A stretch of 64,000 bases of DNA from an uncultured Lachnospiraceae bacterium (GTDB taxonomy: Bacteria; Bacillota; Clostridia; Lachnospirales; Lachnospiraceae), in contig CAJTVT010000005.1 in assembly GCA_910580015.1 (NCBI GenBank), positions 31,317 through 95,316 of the forward strand, given 5' to 3'. Numbering within the stretch: position 1 is the first letter of the stretch; every line of letters begins with the position of its first letter. Positions 50,833 through 59,613 of this stretch are shown here, piece after piece. Made by a program: the position numbers and the translations under genes. A model generated the notes under the pieces. The model was given only the letters and a program-made list of their open reading frames with translations, ran no database searches and had not been told where the DNA came from.

Positions 50833-52239
50833 ATGAAATTCGATAAGAAGGTTATAGAAAGCGGAGCGGTTGCAGCATTTTCTTTGGTTTTGGCATTTTC
50901 AGCAGTGCCAGGTCCGTATGTACCAGCCAATGCAAATTCAAATAGCCAGACAGTAGAATTGATAACTATACCAAAGAAAGTATATGGAACTAATAATGTA
51001 AGAATTGCAGTTAAGGAACAGCAACAGCGTAATATAGTAACAGCATCTGCTCCTGCGGCGTTGCCCAAAAAGACACAGCAGGTCAGTAGTAAACAATCCA
51101 CAGAAGAATCTTCCAATGGATTGCAGGAATCTGTACAGCAGACAGCAAATGAACTGAAACAAAGTATTTTAGAAGAATCTGTAACACAAGTTTCTGAGGA
51201 AACTGTACAAGAAATAAAAGAAGAGAAAAAGAGCAAGAAAAAAAATAGAAAAGAAGCAAGAAAAAATAAAAAAAATACAAAAAAAGAAGAAACTAAAAAT
51301 CAAATTATTGAGACTGCATCTCAGGAAGTGTCTCCTTGGTCAGAGAAATTGATGCCAAACGTAGAGGAATATTTAAATATACGTACAGAAGCTTCAGAAG
51401 AGGCAGAACTTGCAGGTAAGCTTCACAAAGGAGCAGGAGCAGAAATTTTGGAACAGGGAGAGGAATGGACCAAGATTCGCTCAGGAAATGTAGAAGGATA
51501 TGTAAAAAATGAATTTTGTGTTACTGGACTGGAAGCGGAAGCTCTCGCACATGAAGTGGGAACAACTTACGCAACAGCAGTAACCGGAGGCGTCAGAGTA
51601 AGAGAATCTGCTTCTTCCCAGGAGGATGTAAAAATTCTGGATGTTTTGGAAGAAGAAGGCAAGATTAAAGTAGATAAAGATGCAGAGACTGTAGAGGGTT
51701 GGGTTCCAGTAAAGGTGGATGACCAGATAGGATACGTCAGTGAAGAGTACGTAACGGTGGAACTGGAGCTGGGCAAGGCAATCTCTATTGAGGAAGAGCA
51801 GGCAGCTATTGCAGCGGCAGAAGCAGAGCGAGCAGCAAAAGAGGCAGCGGCATCTCAGAGCAGTCAACAGAGCGGTGGAAGTCAGCAAAAAGCAGCCGTA
51901 TCTGCATCTTATGATGATGTTACTTTATTAGGAGCGTTGATTCAATGTGAAGCTGGAAGCGAAAGTTACGAAGGACAGCTTGCGGTAGGTGCAGTTGTGA
52001 TGAATCGTCTCCGCGCAGGTTATGCAGGAAGTATTTCTGGAGTTATTTATCAGAGTGGTCAGTTTACTCCAGCATCCAGTGGAGCCCTGGCAAGTGTGTT
52101 ATCCAGCGGTGTTAGCGGAAGCTGTCTGAGTGCAGCACAGGAGGCAATCAATGGCGCAGACAACGTAAATGGTGCAACCAGTTTTCGTCGTGTTGGTTCC
52201 GCAGATGGTCTTGTAATTGGAAATCATGTATTCTTTTAA
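50833..52239 (+). CDS. secreted SH3-domain cell-wall hydrolase, SleB/CwlJ-type
   Basis: A 468-residue exported protein. A signal peptide (residues 1-34, core AVAAFSLVLAFSAVPGPYVP) leads to a Lys/Glu/Gln-rich linker of about 120 residues. Two SH3b domains follow: EYLNIRTEASEEAELAGKLH with WTKIRSGNVEGYVKNEFC, and TGGVRVRESASSQEDVKILD with GWVPVKVDDQIGYVSEEYV. The C-terminal hydrolase domain begins LLGALIQCEAGSESYEGQLA and contains VGAVVMNRL, the SleB/CwlJ lytic-transglycosylase signature with its catalytic Glu in QCEAG. Relatives hydrolyse spore cortex or vegetative wall. It has its own promoter and a strong terminator. Confidence 0.88.
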   Translation: MKFDKKVIESGAVAAFSLVLAFSAVPGPYVPANANSNSQTVELITIPKKVYGTNNVRIAVKEQQQRNIVTASAPAALPKKTQQVSSKQSTEESSNGLQESVQQTANELKQSILEESVTQVSEETVQEIKEEKKSKKKNRKEARKNKKNTKKEETKNQIIETASQEVSPWSEKLMPNVEEYLNIRTEASEEAELAGKLHKGAGAEILEQGEEWTKIRSGNVEGYVKNEFCVTGLEAEALAHEVGTTYATAVTGGVRVRESASSQEDVKILDVLEEEGKIKVDKDAETVEGWVPVKVDDQIGYVSEEYVTVELELGKAISIEEEQAAIAAAEAERAAKEAAASQSSQQSGGSQQKAAVSASYDDVTLLGALIQCEAGSESYEGQLAVGAVVMNRLRAGYAGSISGVIYQSGQFTPASSGALASVLSSGVSGSCLSAAQEAINGADNVNGATSFRRVGSADGLVIGNHVFF

Positions 52240-52256
52240 TTTATAGATAGACAGTT

Positions 52257-52288
52257 AGGCAGGTGTTGAACACACCTGCCTTATTTTA
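52257..52288 (+). terminator. rho-independent terminator
   Basis: A perfect 10-base stem (AGGCAGGTGT at 52257-52266 with ACACCTGCCT at 52272-52281), five-base loop and TATTTTATC tail, ending the SH3/SleB gene. The rest of the gap to 52501 has only a small 8-base hairpin at 52341-52363 and a short palindrome ATTCCAT...ATGGAAT at 52457-52475. Confidence 0.85.
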
Positions 52289-52501
52289 TCGCACTGTGGC
52301 GGAAATGAAATATGTCGCGAATGCGACCCACCGAAGGCGGAGAATCCTCCGTTGTAGGATTCTTTGTTCCTAATAATAGGAAAAGGGGATTCTTTGATTA
52401 AAGATTGTAATCTTAGGCAAAATATAGTAATATAACTAACAGAGAACACGTTTCGCATTCCATAGAAAATGGAATAGGACTCTGAAAGGAGGAGAACGTT
52501 T

Positions 52502-52936
52502 ATGGAAGGTATTTTCTGGCTAATTATAATTGTCGTGATGGCAGTGATTGAAATTATTACTCTGGGACTGACTACAATCTGGTTTGCAGGAGGAGCACTG
52601 GCGGCATTTATTGCAAATTTAGCAGGGGCAGATTTGGTCATACAGATTATTTTATTTGTAGTGGTTTCGGTACTTTTGCTAGCGCTTACCAGGCCCTTGG
52701 CAGTGGAATATCTCAATAAGGGAAGAATACGTACAAATGCGGAGAGTCTCTTAGGGAGAATAGCAGTTGTAATACAAGAGATTGATAATCTAAATGCCCA
52801 GGGGCAGGTGCGTATTGATGGGCAGGAATGGACAGCACGTGCGACAGAGGGAGAGAAGATTCCCAAGGATGCTCTGGTAGAGATTATGGAAATCAGTGGG
52901 GTTAAGCTGATGGTAAGAAAAAAAGATGCTGACTAA
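52502..52936 (+). CDS. NfeD-family membrane protein
   Basis: A 144-residue protein of the NfeD family, short type. The first half holds membrane helices (EGIFWLIIIVVMAVIEIITL; LVIQIILFVVVSVLLLALTR), the second half an OB-fold (AESLLGRIAVVIQEIDNLNA; GQVRIDGQEWTARATEGEKI) that ends VKLMVRKKDAD. Short NfeD proteins are partners of SPFH/stomatin proteins, and one follows after 187 bases on the same strand, which supports the call. They are thought to organise membrane microdomains. AAAGGAGGAGAACG precedes the ATG. Confidence 0.88.
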   Translation: MEGIFWLIIIVVMAVIEIITLGLTTIWFAGGALAAFIANLAGADLVIQIILFVVVSVLLLALTRPLAVEYLNKGRIRTNAESLLGRIAVVIQEIDNLNAQGQVRIDGQEWTARATEGEKIPKDALVEIMEISGVKLMVRKKDAD

Positions 52937-53123
52937 AATGTACTCTTGGAATCTCCCTGATACCTGCTTTTACGGCTGATTTTCCGCCAAATGCACACAA
53001 ATTTAATCAACGTATCATCCAGGTACGCCTCATACATTTGTGCACATCTGACAAAAATCTTCTCGCAGAATCAGGCACAAAGAGATTCCGAAAATATATT
53101 AAGAAATAATGGAGGTAATTTAT

Positions 53124-54059
53124 ATGGAAAGTGGAATAGGATTTTTCGTTATTGTACTGCTGGTAGTATTTGTGTTGATGATCCTGGCATCCTGCGTCAA
53201 AATTGTACCTCAGGCTCATGCCCTTGTTATAGAACGTTTGGGTGGATATCAGGGAACTTGGGGCGTAGGTCTGCATTTTAAGATGCCATTTATCGACCGT
53301 GTGGCAAAGCGTGTACTTTTGAAGGAGCAGGTTGTAGATTTTGCACCGCAACCTGTGATAACAAAGGATAATGTAACTATGCGAATTGATACGGTGGTAT
53401 ATTTCCAGATCACGGATCCGAAGCTGTTTGCCTACGGTGTGGAAAATCCGATTATGGCAATTGAAAATTTGACTGCAACTACGTTGCGTAATATTATTGG
53501 TGACCTGGAACTGGATGAAACCTTGACTTCCAGGGAATTAATCAACACAAAGATGCGTTCCTCTCTGGACGTTGCGACCGATCCCTGGGGAATTAAGGTG
53601 AATCGAGTGGAGCTGAAAAATATTATTCCGCCCCAACAGATTCAAGATTCTATGGAGAAACAGGCAAAAGCAGAACGAGAACGCCGTGCGGCAGTTACTC
53701 AGGCAGAGGGAGAAAAAACAGCAACTGTTTTGGTTGCACAAGGTAAGAAAGAGTCAGCTATTTTAGATGCAGAAGCGGAAAAACAGGCGGCAATTCTTCG
53801 GGCAGAGGCAAAAAAGGAAGCCACTATGCGGGAAGCAGAAGGTCAAGCAGAGGCAATTTTGCGGATTCAACAGGCAAATGCAGATGGTCTTCGATTTTTA
53901 AAAGAAGCAGCGCCAGACAGTGCAGTTTTGCAGCTTAAAAGCTTGGAGGCATTTATCAAGGCGGCGGATGGCAAGGCTACTAAGATTATTATTCCGTCTG
54001 AAATTCAGGGTGTTGCCGGTCTTGCGAAATCCATTGCTGAGATTGCCAAGGAAAATTAG
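53124..54059 (+). CDS. SPFH/Band 7 (stomatin/QmcA-like) protein
   Basis: A 311-residue membrane-bound protein. The N-terminal helix GIGFFVIVLLVVFVLMILAS anchors it; the SPFH domain contains VPQAHALVIERLGGYQGTWG, TKDNVTMRIDTVVYFQITDP and NIIGDLELDETLTSRELINT. A long Ala/Glu-rich coiled coil follows (AKAERERRAAVTQAEGEKTA; AILRAEAKKEATMREAEGQA) with a hydrophobic end. The frame opens at 53109, but GGAGG at 53110-53114 lies 9 bases before the ATG at 53124. It pairs with the upstream NfeD gene, the usual arrangement, and probably forms membrane microdomains. Confidence 0.93.
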   Translation: MESGIGFFVIVLLVVFVLMILASCVKIVPQAHALVIERLGGYQGTWGVGLHFKMPFIDRVAKRVLLKEQVVDFAPQPVITKDNVTMRIDTVVYFQITDPKLFAYGVENPIMAIENLTATTLRNIIGDLELDETLTSRELINTKMRSSLDVATDPWGIKVNRVELKNIIPPQQIQDSMEKQAKAERERRAAVTQAEGEKTATVLVAQGKKESAILDAEAEKQAAILRAEAKKEATMREAEGQAEAILRIQQANADGLRFLKEAAPDSAVLQLKSLEAFIKAADGKATKIIIPSEIQGVAGLAKSIAEIAKEN

Positions 54060-54127
54060 CATCAATTAACTTAGAAAATGGAAAGAATAGTATTCATTGA
54101 TTTAGAAAATGTAAACAAAAAGGAAAG

Positions 54128-54154
54128 CGGGCTGTCCGATTCTAAGACAGTCCG
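54128..54154 (+). promoter_or_regulatory. leader hairpin before argF
   Basis: A 9-base stem (54128-54136 with 54146-54154, one G-U pair) with a nine-base loop, followed by TTCTCATATTTTTAT, ends 17 bases before the argF ribosome site. It may be a weak terminator of the SPFH unit or an attenuator of argF. I cannot decide which. Confidence 0.4.
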
Positions 54155-54182
54155 TTCTCATATTTTTATAAGGAGTGATAAC

Positions 54183-55169
54183 ATGAATTTAAAAGGAAGA
54201 AGTTTTTTAAAATTAAAAGATTTTACACCAGAGGAGATTACATATCTTATTGATCTTTCGGCTGATTTAAAGGGAAAAAAGAAACAAGGAACTGCGCATG
54301 ATGAATTGAGAGGAAAAAATATTGCGCTGATTTTTGAAAAGACAAGTACTAGAACTCGCTGTTCTTTTGAGGTTGCGGCTCACGATCTGGGGATGCACGT
54401 AACCTATCTGGATCCTTCTGGATCGCAAATTGGTAAAAAAGAAAGCATTCGAGATACAGCAAGGGTGTTGGGACGGATGTTTGATGGCATCGAATACCGG
54501 GGATTTGGTCAGGAAATTGTAGAGGAGCTGGCAGAATATGCAGGTGTTCCAGTGTGGAATGGACTTACCAATGAGTTTCATCCCACACAGATGATTGCTG
54601 ATATGTTGACAGTAAAAGAAAAGCTAGGACATTTGCAGGGGGTAAAGTTTGTGTATATGGGAGACGCCCGTTATAATATGGGAAATTCTCTGATGGTTAC
54701 CTGCGCGAAACTTGGGATGGATTTTGTGGCATGTACGAACAAAGAATATTTTCCAGAACAGGAATTAGTTGATTACTGTCAAGATTTAGCTAAGGAAACT
54801 GGAGCATCGATCACTTTGACAGAAGATGTTGCAGAGGGAACCAAGGATGCCGATGTGATCTATACCGATGTTTGGGTGTCTATGGGAGAGCCAGATGAAG
54901 TGTGGGCAGAACGGATTGAAAAGTTGATGCCTTACCAGGTCAATAAAAAAGTAATGGGTTATGCGAAAGATTCTGCTATTTTCATGCATTGTCTTCCTGC
55001 ATATCATGATTTGGAGACAGTGGTTGGAAGACAGGTATATGAGAAATTCGCATTGGCAGAGCTGGAAGTTACCAACGATGTGTTTGAAGGCAGTCAGTCG
55101 GTCGTGTTTGATGAGGCTGAGAACCGGATGCACAGTATCAAGGCCATTATGTATGCTACTTTAAAATAG
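54183..55169 (+). CDS. argF: ornithine carbamoyltransferase
   Basis: A 328-residue transcarbamylase that makes citrulline from ornithine and carbamoyl phosphate in arginine synthesis, or runs in reverse in the arginine deiminase pathway. The carbamoyl phosphate loop STRTRCSFEVA is near residue 55, the ornithine side has HPTQMIADMLTV and GDARYNMGNSLM, and the HCLPAYHD motif with catalytic Cys is near residue 268. The frame is open back to 54078, but AAGGAGTGATAAC precedes the ATG at 54183, which gives the standard length. birA follows 9 bases later. No other arg or arc gene is visible, so the pathway direction is open. Confidence 0.93.
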   Translation: MNLKGRSFLKLKDFTPEEITYLIDLSADLKGKKKQGTAHDELRGKNIALIFEKTSTRTRCSFEVAAHDLGMHVTYLDPSGSQIGKKESIRDTARVLGRMFDGIEYRGFGQEIVEELAEYAGVPVWNGLTNEFHPTQMIADMLTVKEKLGHLQGVKFVYMGDARYNMGNSLMVTCAKLGMDFVACTNKEYFPEQELVDYCQDLAKETGASITLTEDVAEGTKDADVIYTDVWVSMGEPDEVWAERIEKLMPYQVNKKVMGYAKDSAIFMHCLPAYHDLETVVGRQVYEKFALAELEVTNDVFEGSQSVVFDEAENRMHSIKAIMYATLK

Positions 55170-55178
55170 GGAGTGGAA

Positions 55179-56183
55179 ATGAAGACGAAGATTTTACAGG
55201 CGCTTAGGGAAAATCCAGAGGGGTATGTGTCTGGTCAGGAATTGTGTGAACAGTTTGGAGTGTCAAGAACTGCCGTGTGGAAAGCGATTCATCAGTTAAA
55301 AGAAGCTGGATATGTGATTCAAGCAGTTCAAAACAGAGGGTATCATTTGTTGTCTGTGCCAGATATTTTGTCTGAAAGTGAGATTGCAAGCCAGCTTCAT
55401 ACAAAGTGGCTTGGACACAGCATTTATTATTTTAAAGAACTAGATTCCACCAATACGGAGGCAAAACGGATTGCAGAAGGAGCAGGAAGCGAAGACTGGC
55501 ATGGCACGGTAGTGGTAGCGGATATGCAAACCGCAGGACGGGGACGCAGAGGGCGTTCCTGGAGTTCGCCTCAAGGTGCGGGCCTGTTTTTTACAATTTT
55601 GTTGAAGCCAGAAATTGATCCATCCAATGCGCCCATGCTTACGCTTGTGAAAGCTATGGCAGTGGTGAAGGGAGTCGAACAAGTTACAGGTATGCAGCCT
55701 CAGATAAAATGGCCAAATGATATCGTGCTAAATGGAAAAAAAATTGTCGGAATTTTGACAGAAATGAGTGCTCAAATAGATTATGTAAATCATATTGTGG
55801 TTGGAACTGGAATTAATGTGCATCATAAGGAATTTCCAGAGGAAATAGCAAAGATGGCGACCTCTTTAGATTTGGAATTAATTTTGGCAGATCGTGTGAC
55901 GCAGATTTCTAGGGCACAACTTTTGGGAGCAGTATTGGAATATTTTGAGAAATATTATGAGATATATTTGAAAACCCAGGATTTATCCATGTTGGCAGAG
56001 GAATATAATGTTATGCTGGTTAATAAAGATCGCCAGGTGCGGGTACTGGATCCCCTTGGAGAATTTATAGGAACTGCTCTTGGAATTGACCAGAGGGGGG
56101 AACTTCTGGTGGACAAGGATGGTAAAATATTAAAAGTGTCTTCTGGGGAAGTGTCTGTGCGAGGAATTTATGGCTATGTGTAA
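55179..56183 (+). CDS. birA: bifunctional biotin--protein ligase / biotin operon repressor
   Basis: A 334-residue protein. Residues 1-65 are a winged helix (GQELCEQFGVSRTAVWKAIH) that represses biotin genes; the middle is the ligase domain with the biotin/ATP loop GRGRRGRSWSSPQGAGLFFT and IKWPNDIVLNGKKIVGILTE, whose lysine acts in catalysis; the C-terminal SH3-like domain ends VSVRGIYGYV. It attaches biotin to carboxylases. The ATG at 55179 is preferred to the GTG at 55173. The next gene begins 10 bases after the stop, so birA, a DUF6145-like gene and coaX are probably one unit. Confidence 0.94.
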   Translation: MKTKILQALRENPEGYVSGQELCEQFGVSRTAVWKAIHQLKEAGYVIQAVQNRGYHLLSVPDILSESEIASQLHTKWLGHSIYYFKELDSTNTEAKRIAEGAGSEDWHGTVVVADMQTAGRGRRGRSWSSPQGAGLFFTILLKPEIDPSNAPMLTLVKAMAVVKGVEQVTGMQPQIKWPNDIVLNGKKIVGILTEMSAQIDYVNHIVVGTGINVHHKEFPEEIAKMATSLDLELILADRVTQISRAQLLGAVLEYFEKYYEIYLKTQDLSMLAEEYNVMLVNKDRQVRVLDPLGEFIGTALGIDQRGELLVDKDGKILKVSSGEVSVRGIYGYV

Positions 56184-56193
56184 GGAGAAAGAA

Positions 56194-56544
56194 ATGATTC
56201 AGGAAGAAATTGTATTGTGTGGGTCCAGTGCATACACTCAAAAATACTATCTGAACGAAGAATTTAACGGTCTTCCAGAGGGAATTAAAGAGGAACTGAA
56301 AATTATGTGTGTTCTGTATACGGAAGACATTGGCGGGACTCTTGCCTTAGTTTTTGATGAAGAGGGCAACCTTCAATTTCAAGCGGCAGCGGATGAAGGG
56401 GATCTTCTGTATGATGATATTGGAAGTGTATTGAAAATAAAACAACTTCAGCGAGATAAGCAGGACTTGTTGGAATCCCTGGAATTGTATTTCAAAGTAT
56501 TTTACTTAGGGGAAACGTTGCGTGAAGAAGATTTGGAGGTTTAG
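56194..56544 (+). CDS. DUF6145-like small acidic protein
   Basis: A 116-residue acidic protein of unknown function. Its pattern (EIVLCGSSAYTQKYYLNEEF; EDIGGTLALVFDEEGNLQFQ; KQDLLESLELYFKVFYLGET) fits, from memory, DUF6145, found in Lachnospiraceae next to birA or coaX. It has no signal peptide or membrane helix. The frame opens at 56170 inside birA, but AAGGAG at 56182-56187 is 6 bases before the ATG at 56194. coaX begins 3 bases after its stop, so the three genes are coupled. A link to coenzyme or carboxylase metabolism is only suggested by this context. Confidence 0.65.
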   Translation: MIQEEIVLCGSSAYTQKYYLNEEFNGLPEGIKEELKIMCVLYTEDIGGTLALVFDEEGNLQFQAAADEGDLLYDDIGSVLKIKQLQRDKQDLLESLELYFKVFYLGETLREEDLEV

Positions 56545-56547
56545 AAG

Positions 56548-57324
56548 ATGTTATTAGTTGTGGATGTGGGAAATACAAATTTTACTTTTGGGGTTTTTGA
56601 CGGAGATAAGCTGGAGGCAACTTTTCGTGTGACAACAAAGTTGCAACGGACTTCTGATGAGTATGGGGTTTGTATCCGTGAGCTTTTGGCTCACAATGGA
56701 ATATTATATGAAGATATCAAAGATGTCATTATCGCTTCCGTGGTGCCCAATGTGATGCATTCTCTGTTAAGTGCTTTTATCAAATATTTTGGGATTCATC
56801 CGGTGGTTGTCGAGTCAGGAATTAAGACAGGAATCCGTATTGCCACAGAAAATCCAAAACAGATCGGCGCAGACCGTATTGTGGACGCTGCTGCGGCATA
56901 TGAGTTGTATGGTGGTCCGGTGTTTGTCATCGATTTTGGTACAGGAACTACGTATGATTTGGTGGATGAGACAGGCGCATTTGTGTCTGGGGTCACAGCG
57001 CCAGGAATCCGTACTTCGGCAAAGGCACTGTGGGAAGATGCGGCAAAACTTCCAGAAATTGAGATACGAAAGCCAGGAAGTATTTTGGCAAAGGAGACAA
57101 TCAGCAGTATGCAGGCGGGACTGATATATGGGCAGATTGGACAGACAGAGTATATTGTTCGGCAGACCAAGAAAGAGACAGGTTATGAAAATCTGAAAGT
57201 GGTGGCTACTGGAGGACTTGGTACAATCATCGCCAGTGAGACAGATGCAATTGATATTTATGACCCAACCTTGACGCTTCAGGGATTGCGTCTGATCTAT
57301 AACAAACAAAACCGAGAAAAATAA
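56548..57324 (+). CDS. coaX: type III pantothenate kinase
   Basis: A 258-residue CoaX, which phosphorylates pantothenate in the first step of coenzyme A synthesis. Motifs: DVGNTNFTFGVFDGDK (phosphate 1 site, residues 5-20), AAENPKQIGADRIVDAAAAY-like segment near 100, DFGTGTTYDLVDETGAFVSG (phosphate 2 site, catalytic Asp) and VVATGGLGTIIASETDAIDI near the end. ASKHA-fold length is normal. GGAGGT precedes the ATG. It follows the DUF6145-like gene and precedes dusB by 18 bases. Type III kinases are not inhibited by CoA and depend on a monovalent cation, which is known of the family. Confidence 0.95.
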   Translation: MLLVVDVGNTNFTFGVFDGDKLEATFRVTTKLQRTSDEYGVCIRELLAHNGILYEDIKDVIIASVVPNVMHSLLSAFIKYFGIHPVVVESGIKTGIRIATENPKQIGADRIVDAAAAYELYGGPVFVIDFGTGTTYDLVDETGAFVSGVTAPGIRTSAKALWEDAAKLPEIEIRKPGSILAKETISSMQAGLIYGQIGQTEYIVRQTKKETGYENLKVVATGGLGTIIASETDAIDIYDPTLTLQGLRLIYNKQNREK

Positions 57325-57342
57325 AGGATTCATAGCGGAGAA

Positions 57343-58329
57343 ATGAAAGCATTAAAAATAGGAAATGTAGTATTGGAAAATAATTTGGTTTTGGCACCGA
57401 TGGCAGGGGTATGTGACCTGCCATTTCGTGTGCTCTGTAAAGAGCAGGGGGCAGGACTTCTCTGCATGGAGATGGTCAGCGCCAAAGGGATTTATTATAG
57501 AAATAAGAATACGGAACAGCTTTTGTCAACCACATCTGAGGAACGGCCTGTGTCTTTGCAGCTTTTTGGGGCAGATCCCGATATTATCAGTGAGATGGCA
57601 AAACGTATCGAGGAACGGCCGTTTGATATTTTAGATATTAATATGGGGTGCCCAGTGCCGAAGGTGGTGAATAATGGAGAGGGTTCGGCTCTGATGAAGC
57701 AACCAAGATTAGTGTATGAAATTGTTTCTAAGACAGTCAAGGCTATCAAAAAGCCTGTAACTATAAAAATACGAAAAGGATTTGATGATGCCCATGTCAA
57801 TGCGGTGGAAATTGCAAAAATTGCAGAAGATGCGGGAGCAGCAGCGGTGGCCGTTCATGGAAGGACCAGAGAACAATATTATTCAGGTCATGCCGACTGG
57901 GAGATAATCCGTAAGGTGAAGGAGGCTATTTCCATCCCGGTTCTTGGAAATGGAGATCTTCTTTCTGGGGAGGATGTGAAGGCGATGGATGCTCAAACTG
58001 GCTGTGATGGCTTTATGATTGGAAGAGGCGCACAGGGAAATCCCTGGATTTTTCGTCAGATACTGCATTTTTTGGACACGGGAGAAGCAATACCAAAACC
58101 ACAGTTTGGGGAAGTTGTAGAATTGCTTTTGCGTCATGCCAGAGAGCAGATTGCGTTTAAGGGAGAAGTGACAGGAATCCGAGAGATGCGCAAGCATGCG
58201 GCTTGGTATACCAGTGGCTATAAAAATTCTGCAAAGCTTCGAGGTATAATTAATGAAGTTGAATCTTATCAGCAGTTGGAAGATTTATTTTTTCAGACAA
58301 TAGAACTTGCAAAAGATGAAGTAGATTAG
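57343..58329 (+). CDS. dusB: tRNA-dihydrouridine synthase DusB
   Basis: A 328-residue FMN enzyme that reduces uridine to dihydrouridine in the D-loop of tRNA. Motifs: NNLVLAPMAGVCDLPFRVLC at the N-terminus, DINMGCPVPKVVNNGEGSAL with the catalytic Cys, VAVHGRTREQYYSGHADWEI for FMN and GCDGFMIGRGAQGNPWIFRQ. The C-terminal helical tRNA-binding domain ends with FQTIELAKDEVD. Length fits DusB. It follows coaX by 18 bases. In enterobacteria dusB is linked to fis; here no fis exists, as expected in Firmicutes. Confidence 0.94.
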   Translation: MKALKIGNVVLENNLVLAPMAGVCDLPFRVLCKEQGAGLLCMEMVSAKGIYYRNKNTEQLLSTTSEERPVSLQLFGADPDIISEMAKRIEERPFDILDINMGCPVPKVVNNGEGSALMKQPRLVYEIVSKTVKAIKKPVTIKIRKGFDDAHVNAVEIAKIAEDAGAAAVAVHGRTREQYYSGHADWEIIRKVKEAISIPVLGNGDLLSGEDVKAMDAQTGCDGFMIGRGAQGNPWIFRQILHFLDTGEAIPKPQFGEVVELLLRHAREQIAFKGEVTGIREMRKHAAWYTSGYKNSAKLRGIINEVESYQQLEDLFFQTIELAKDEVD

Positions 58330-58426
58330 AAATTTGAAAATTTATCATGTCATGTATGTATGGATGAGCTCATATATTAAAAAGAAACTTCTATAAAATA
58401 GTGAGGCGAAACTGGAGGCGCATGAT

Positions 58427-59047
58427 ATGAAAAATCGTAAAATTTCAAGCGAAGGAGAAACATCATCTAGGTCGCCGCAGGGATGGCTGATGCGACTAAA
58501 AGTTTTTTTACAGAAAACAATATTTGGAAGACGTCACCATTTTGTCCAGGAATCAGAAGAGATGGAAGAGGACGTATCAGGGAATCCGTTTCTTCCAAAA
58601 TTACGCAACATTATAGAACAGGTGCTTCCAATGTATCAGATGTCCTACAAGGAGTTTCGCCCATTGTTGATAGACACAGATACTCCACCGGAATCTCTTC
58701 TGGATGAAGATCCAGTGGCCGTAGTATTGGAACAGATTTCTTTGGATTTAAATTTTCTGCGGATTGCAACAGATCGACCTGCATATTTTGCAGATTATAT
58801 TGAAAGAATGTATGAGGAGAGTGGTCTGGTAGTTCAGACGGAACCAAAAGGACAGGAGATTTTAGAGGATGTCAATGTAATTTTGGATATGGAACAGCAG
58901 AGCGAGATTTCAAGGTGTTATATGCGTGAGGAGACTTTGTATATCCCTGTGTTTAAGAGGCGATGGATTCGTCTGGAACCATTGCAGAATCTTGACATTT
59001 CCATACCTATCGGTTATAATACTGTGATTGTCAAAGGAATATCTTGA
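58427..59047 (+). CDS. hypothetical protein of the dusB-greA interval
   Basis: A 206-residue protein that I do not recognise. It starts with a basic region (RSPQGWLMRLKVFLQKTIFG), then has an acidic helical middle (EEMEEDVSGNPFLPKLRNII; DEDPVAVVLEQISLDLNFLR) and ends with beta-rich ILEDVNVILDMEQQSEISRC and PIGYNTVIVKGIS. No signal peptide or membrane helix. ACTGGAGGCGCATGAT precedes the ATG. Its last codons contain a perfect promoter for greA. It occurs between dusB and greA, as in related genomes in my recollection, and may serve in transcription or translation, though nothing in the chain shows this. Confidence 0.6.
   Translation: MKNRKISSEGETSSRSPQGWLMRLKVFLQKTIFGRRHHFVQESEEMEEDVSGNPFLPKLRNIIEQVLPMYQMSYKEFRPLLIDTDTPPESLLDEDPVAVVLEQISLDLNFLRIATDRPAYFADYIERMYEESGLVVQTEPKGQEILEDVNVILDMEQQSEISRCYMREETLYIPVFKRRWIRLEPLQNLDISIPIGYNTVIVKGIS
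58992..59020 (+). promoter_or_regulatory. perfect consensus sigma-A promoter of greA-lysS
   Basis: TTGACA at 58992-58997, a 17-base spacer and TATAAT at 59015-59020, both elements identical to the consensus. It lies inside the last 60 bases of the upstream gene and 65 bases before the greA start. Confidence 0.85.
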
Positions 59048-59084
59048 ATTTTCTTATAATGTTATTTTAGGAAGGTGTAGTATT

Positions 59085-59564
59085 ATGGAAAAGAAAAACT
59101 TATTAACGTATGAAGGGCTGCAAAAATTAGAGACAGAACTGCATGATCTTAAAGTGGTAAAAAGAAAGGAAGTTGCTCAGAAAATCAAAGAGGCAAGGGA
59201 GCAGGGGGATCTTTCCGAGAATGCAGAATATGATGCGGCAAAGGATGAGCAGCGTGATATTGAAGCTAGAATTGAAGAAATTGAAAAGATATTGAAAAAT
59301 GCAGAAGTTGTAGTGGAAGACGAGGTGGATCTTGATAAAATCAATGTGGGATGTAAGGTGAAGATCTTAGATTGCGAATTTGATGAAGAGATGGAATATA
59401 AAATTGTTGGTTCCACCGAGGCAAACAGTCTCCAGGGCAAGATTTCAAATGAGTCTCCGGTTGGAAAAGCGTTGATTGGGGCGAAAATTGGGGATGTCGT
59501 AAAGATAGAAACACAGGCTGGCACGTTGCAATATAAGGTATTGGAAATTCAGCGTTCTAATTAA
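59085..59564 (+). CDS. greA: transcription elongation factor GreA
   Basis: A 159-residue GreA. The N-terminal coiled coil (LLTYEGLQKLETELHDLKVV; LSENAEYDAAKDEQRDIEAR), with the acidic tip DLSENAEYD, inserts into the secondary channel of RNA polymerase and stimulates transcript cleavage; the C-terminal FKBP-like domain has ISNESPVGKALIGAKIGDVV. The frame opens earlier, but AGGAAGG precedes the ATG at 59085. It has its own perfect promoter and is followed by lysS 50 bases later, a common order in Firmicutes. Confidence 0.95.
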   Translation: MEKKNLLTYEGLQKLETELHDLKVVKRKEVAQKIKEAREQGDLSENAEYDAAKDEQRDIEARIEEIEKILKNAEVVVEDEVDLDKINVGCKVKILDCEFDEEMEYKIVGSTEANSLQGKISNESPVGKALIGAKIGDVVKIETQAGTLQYKVLEIQRSN

Positions 59565-59613
59565 TGCAGGGCCTGTTTGTGTAGTAAGCACATACAGAAT
59601 GGAGGAGATGGAG

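Noticed and set aside
52937..53123. A 96-codon frame overlapping the start of the SPFH gene.
   Set aside because: It overlaps a well-supported gene in another phase and shows no family pattern.
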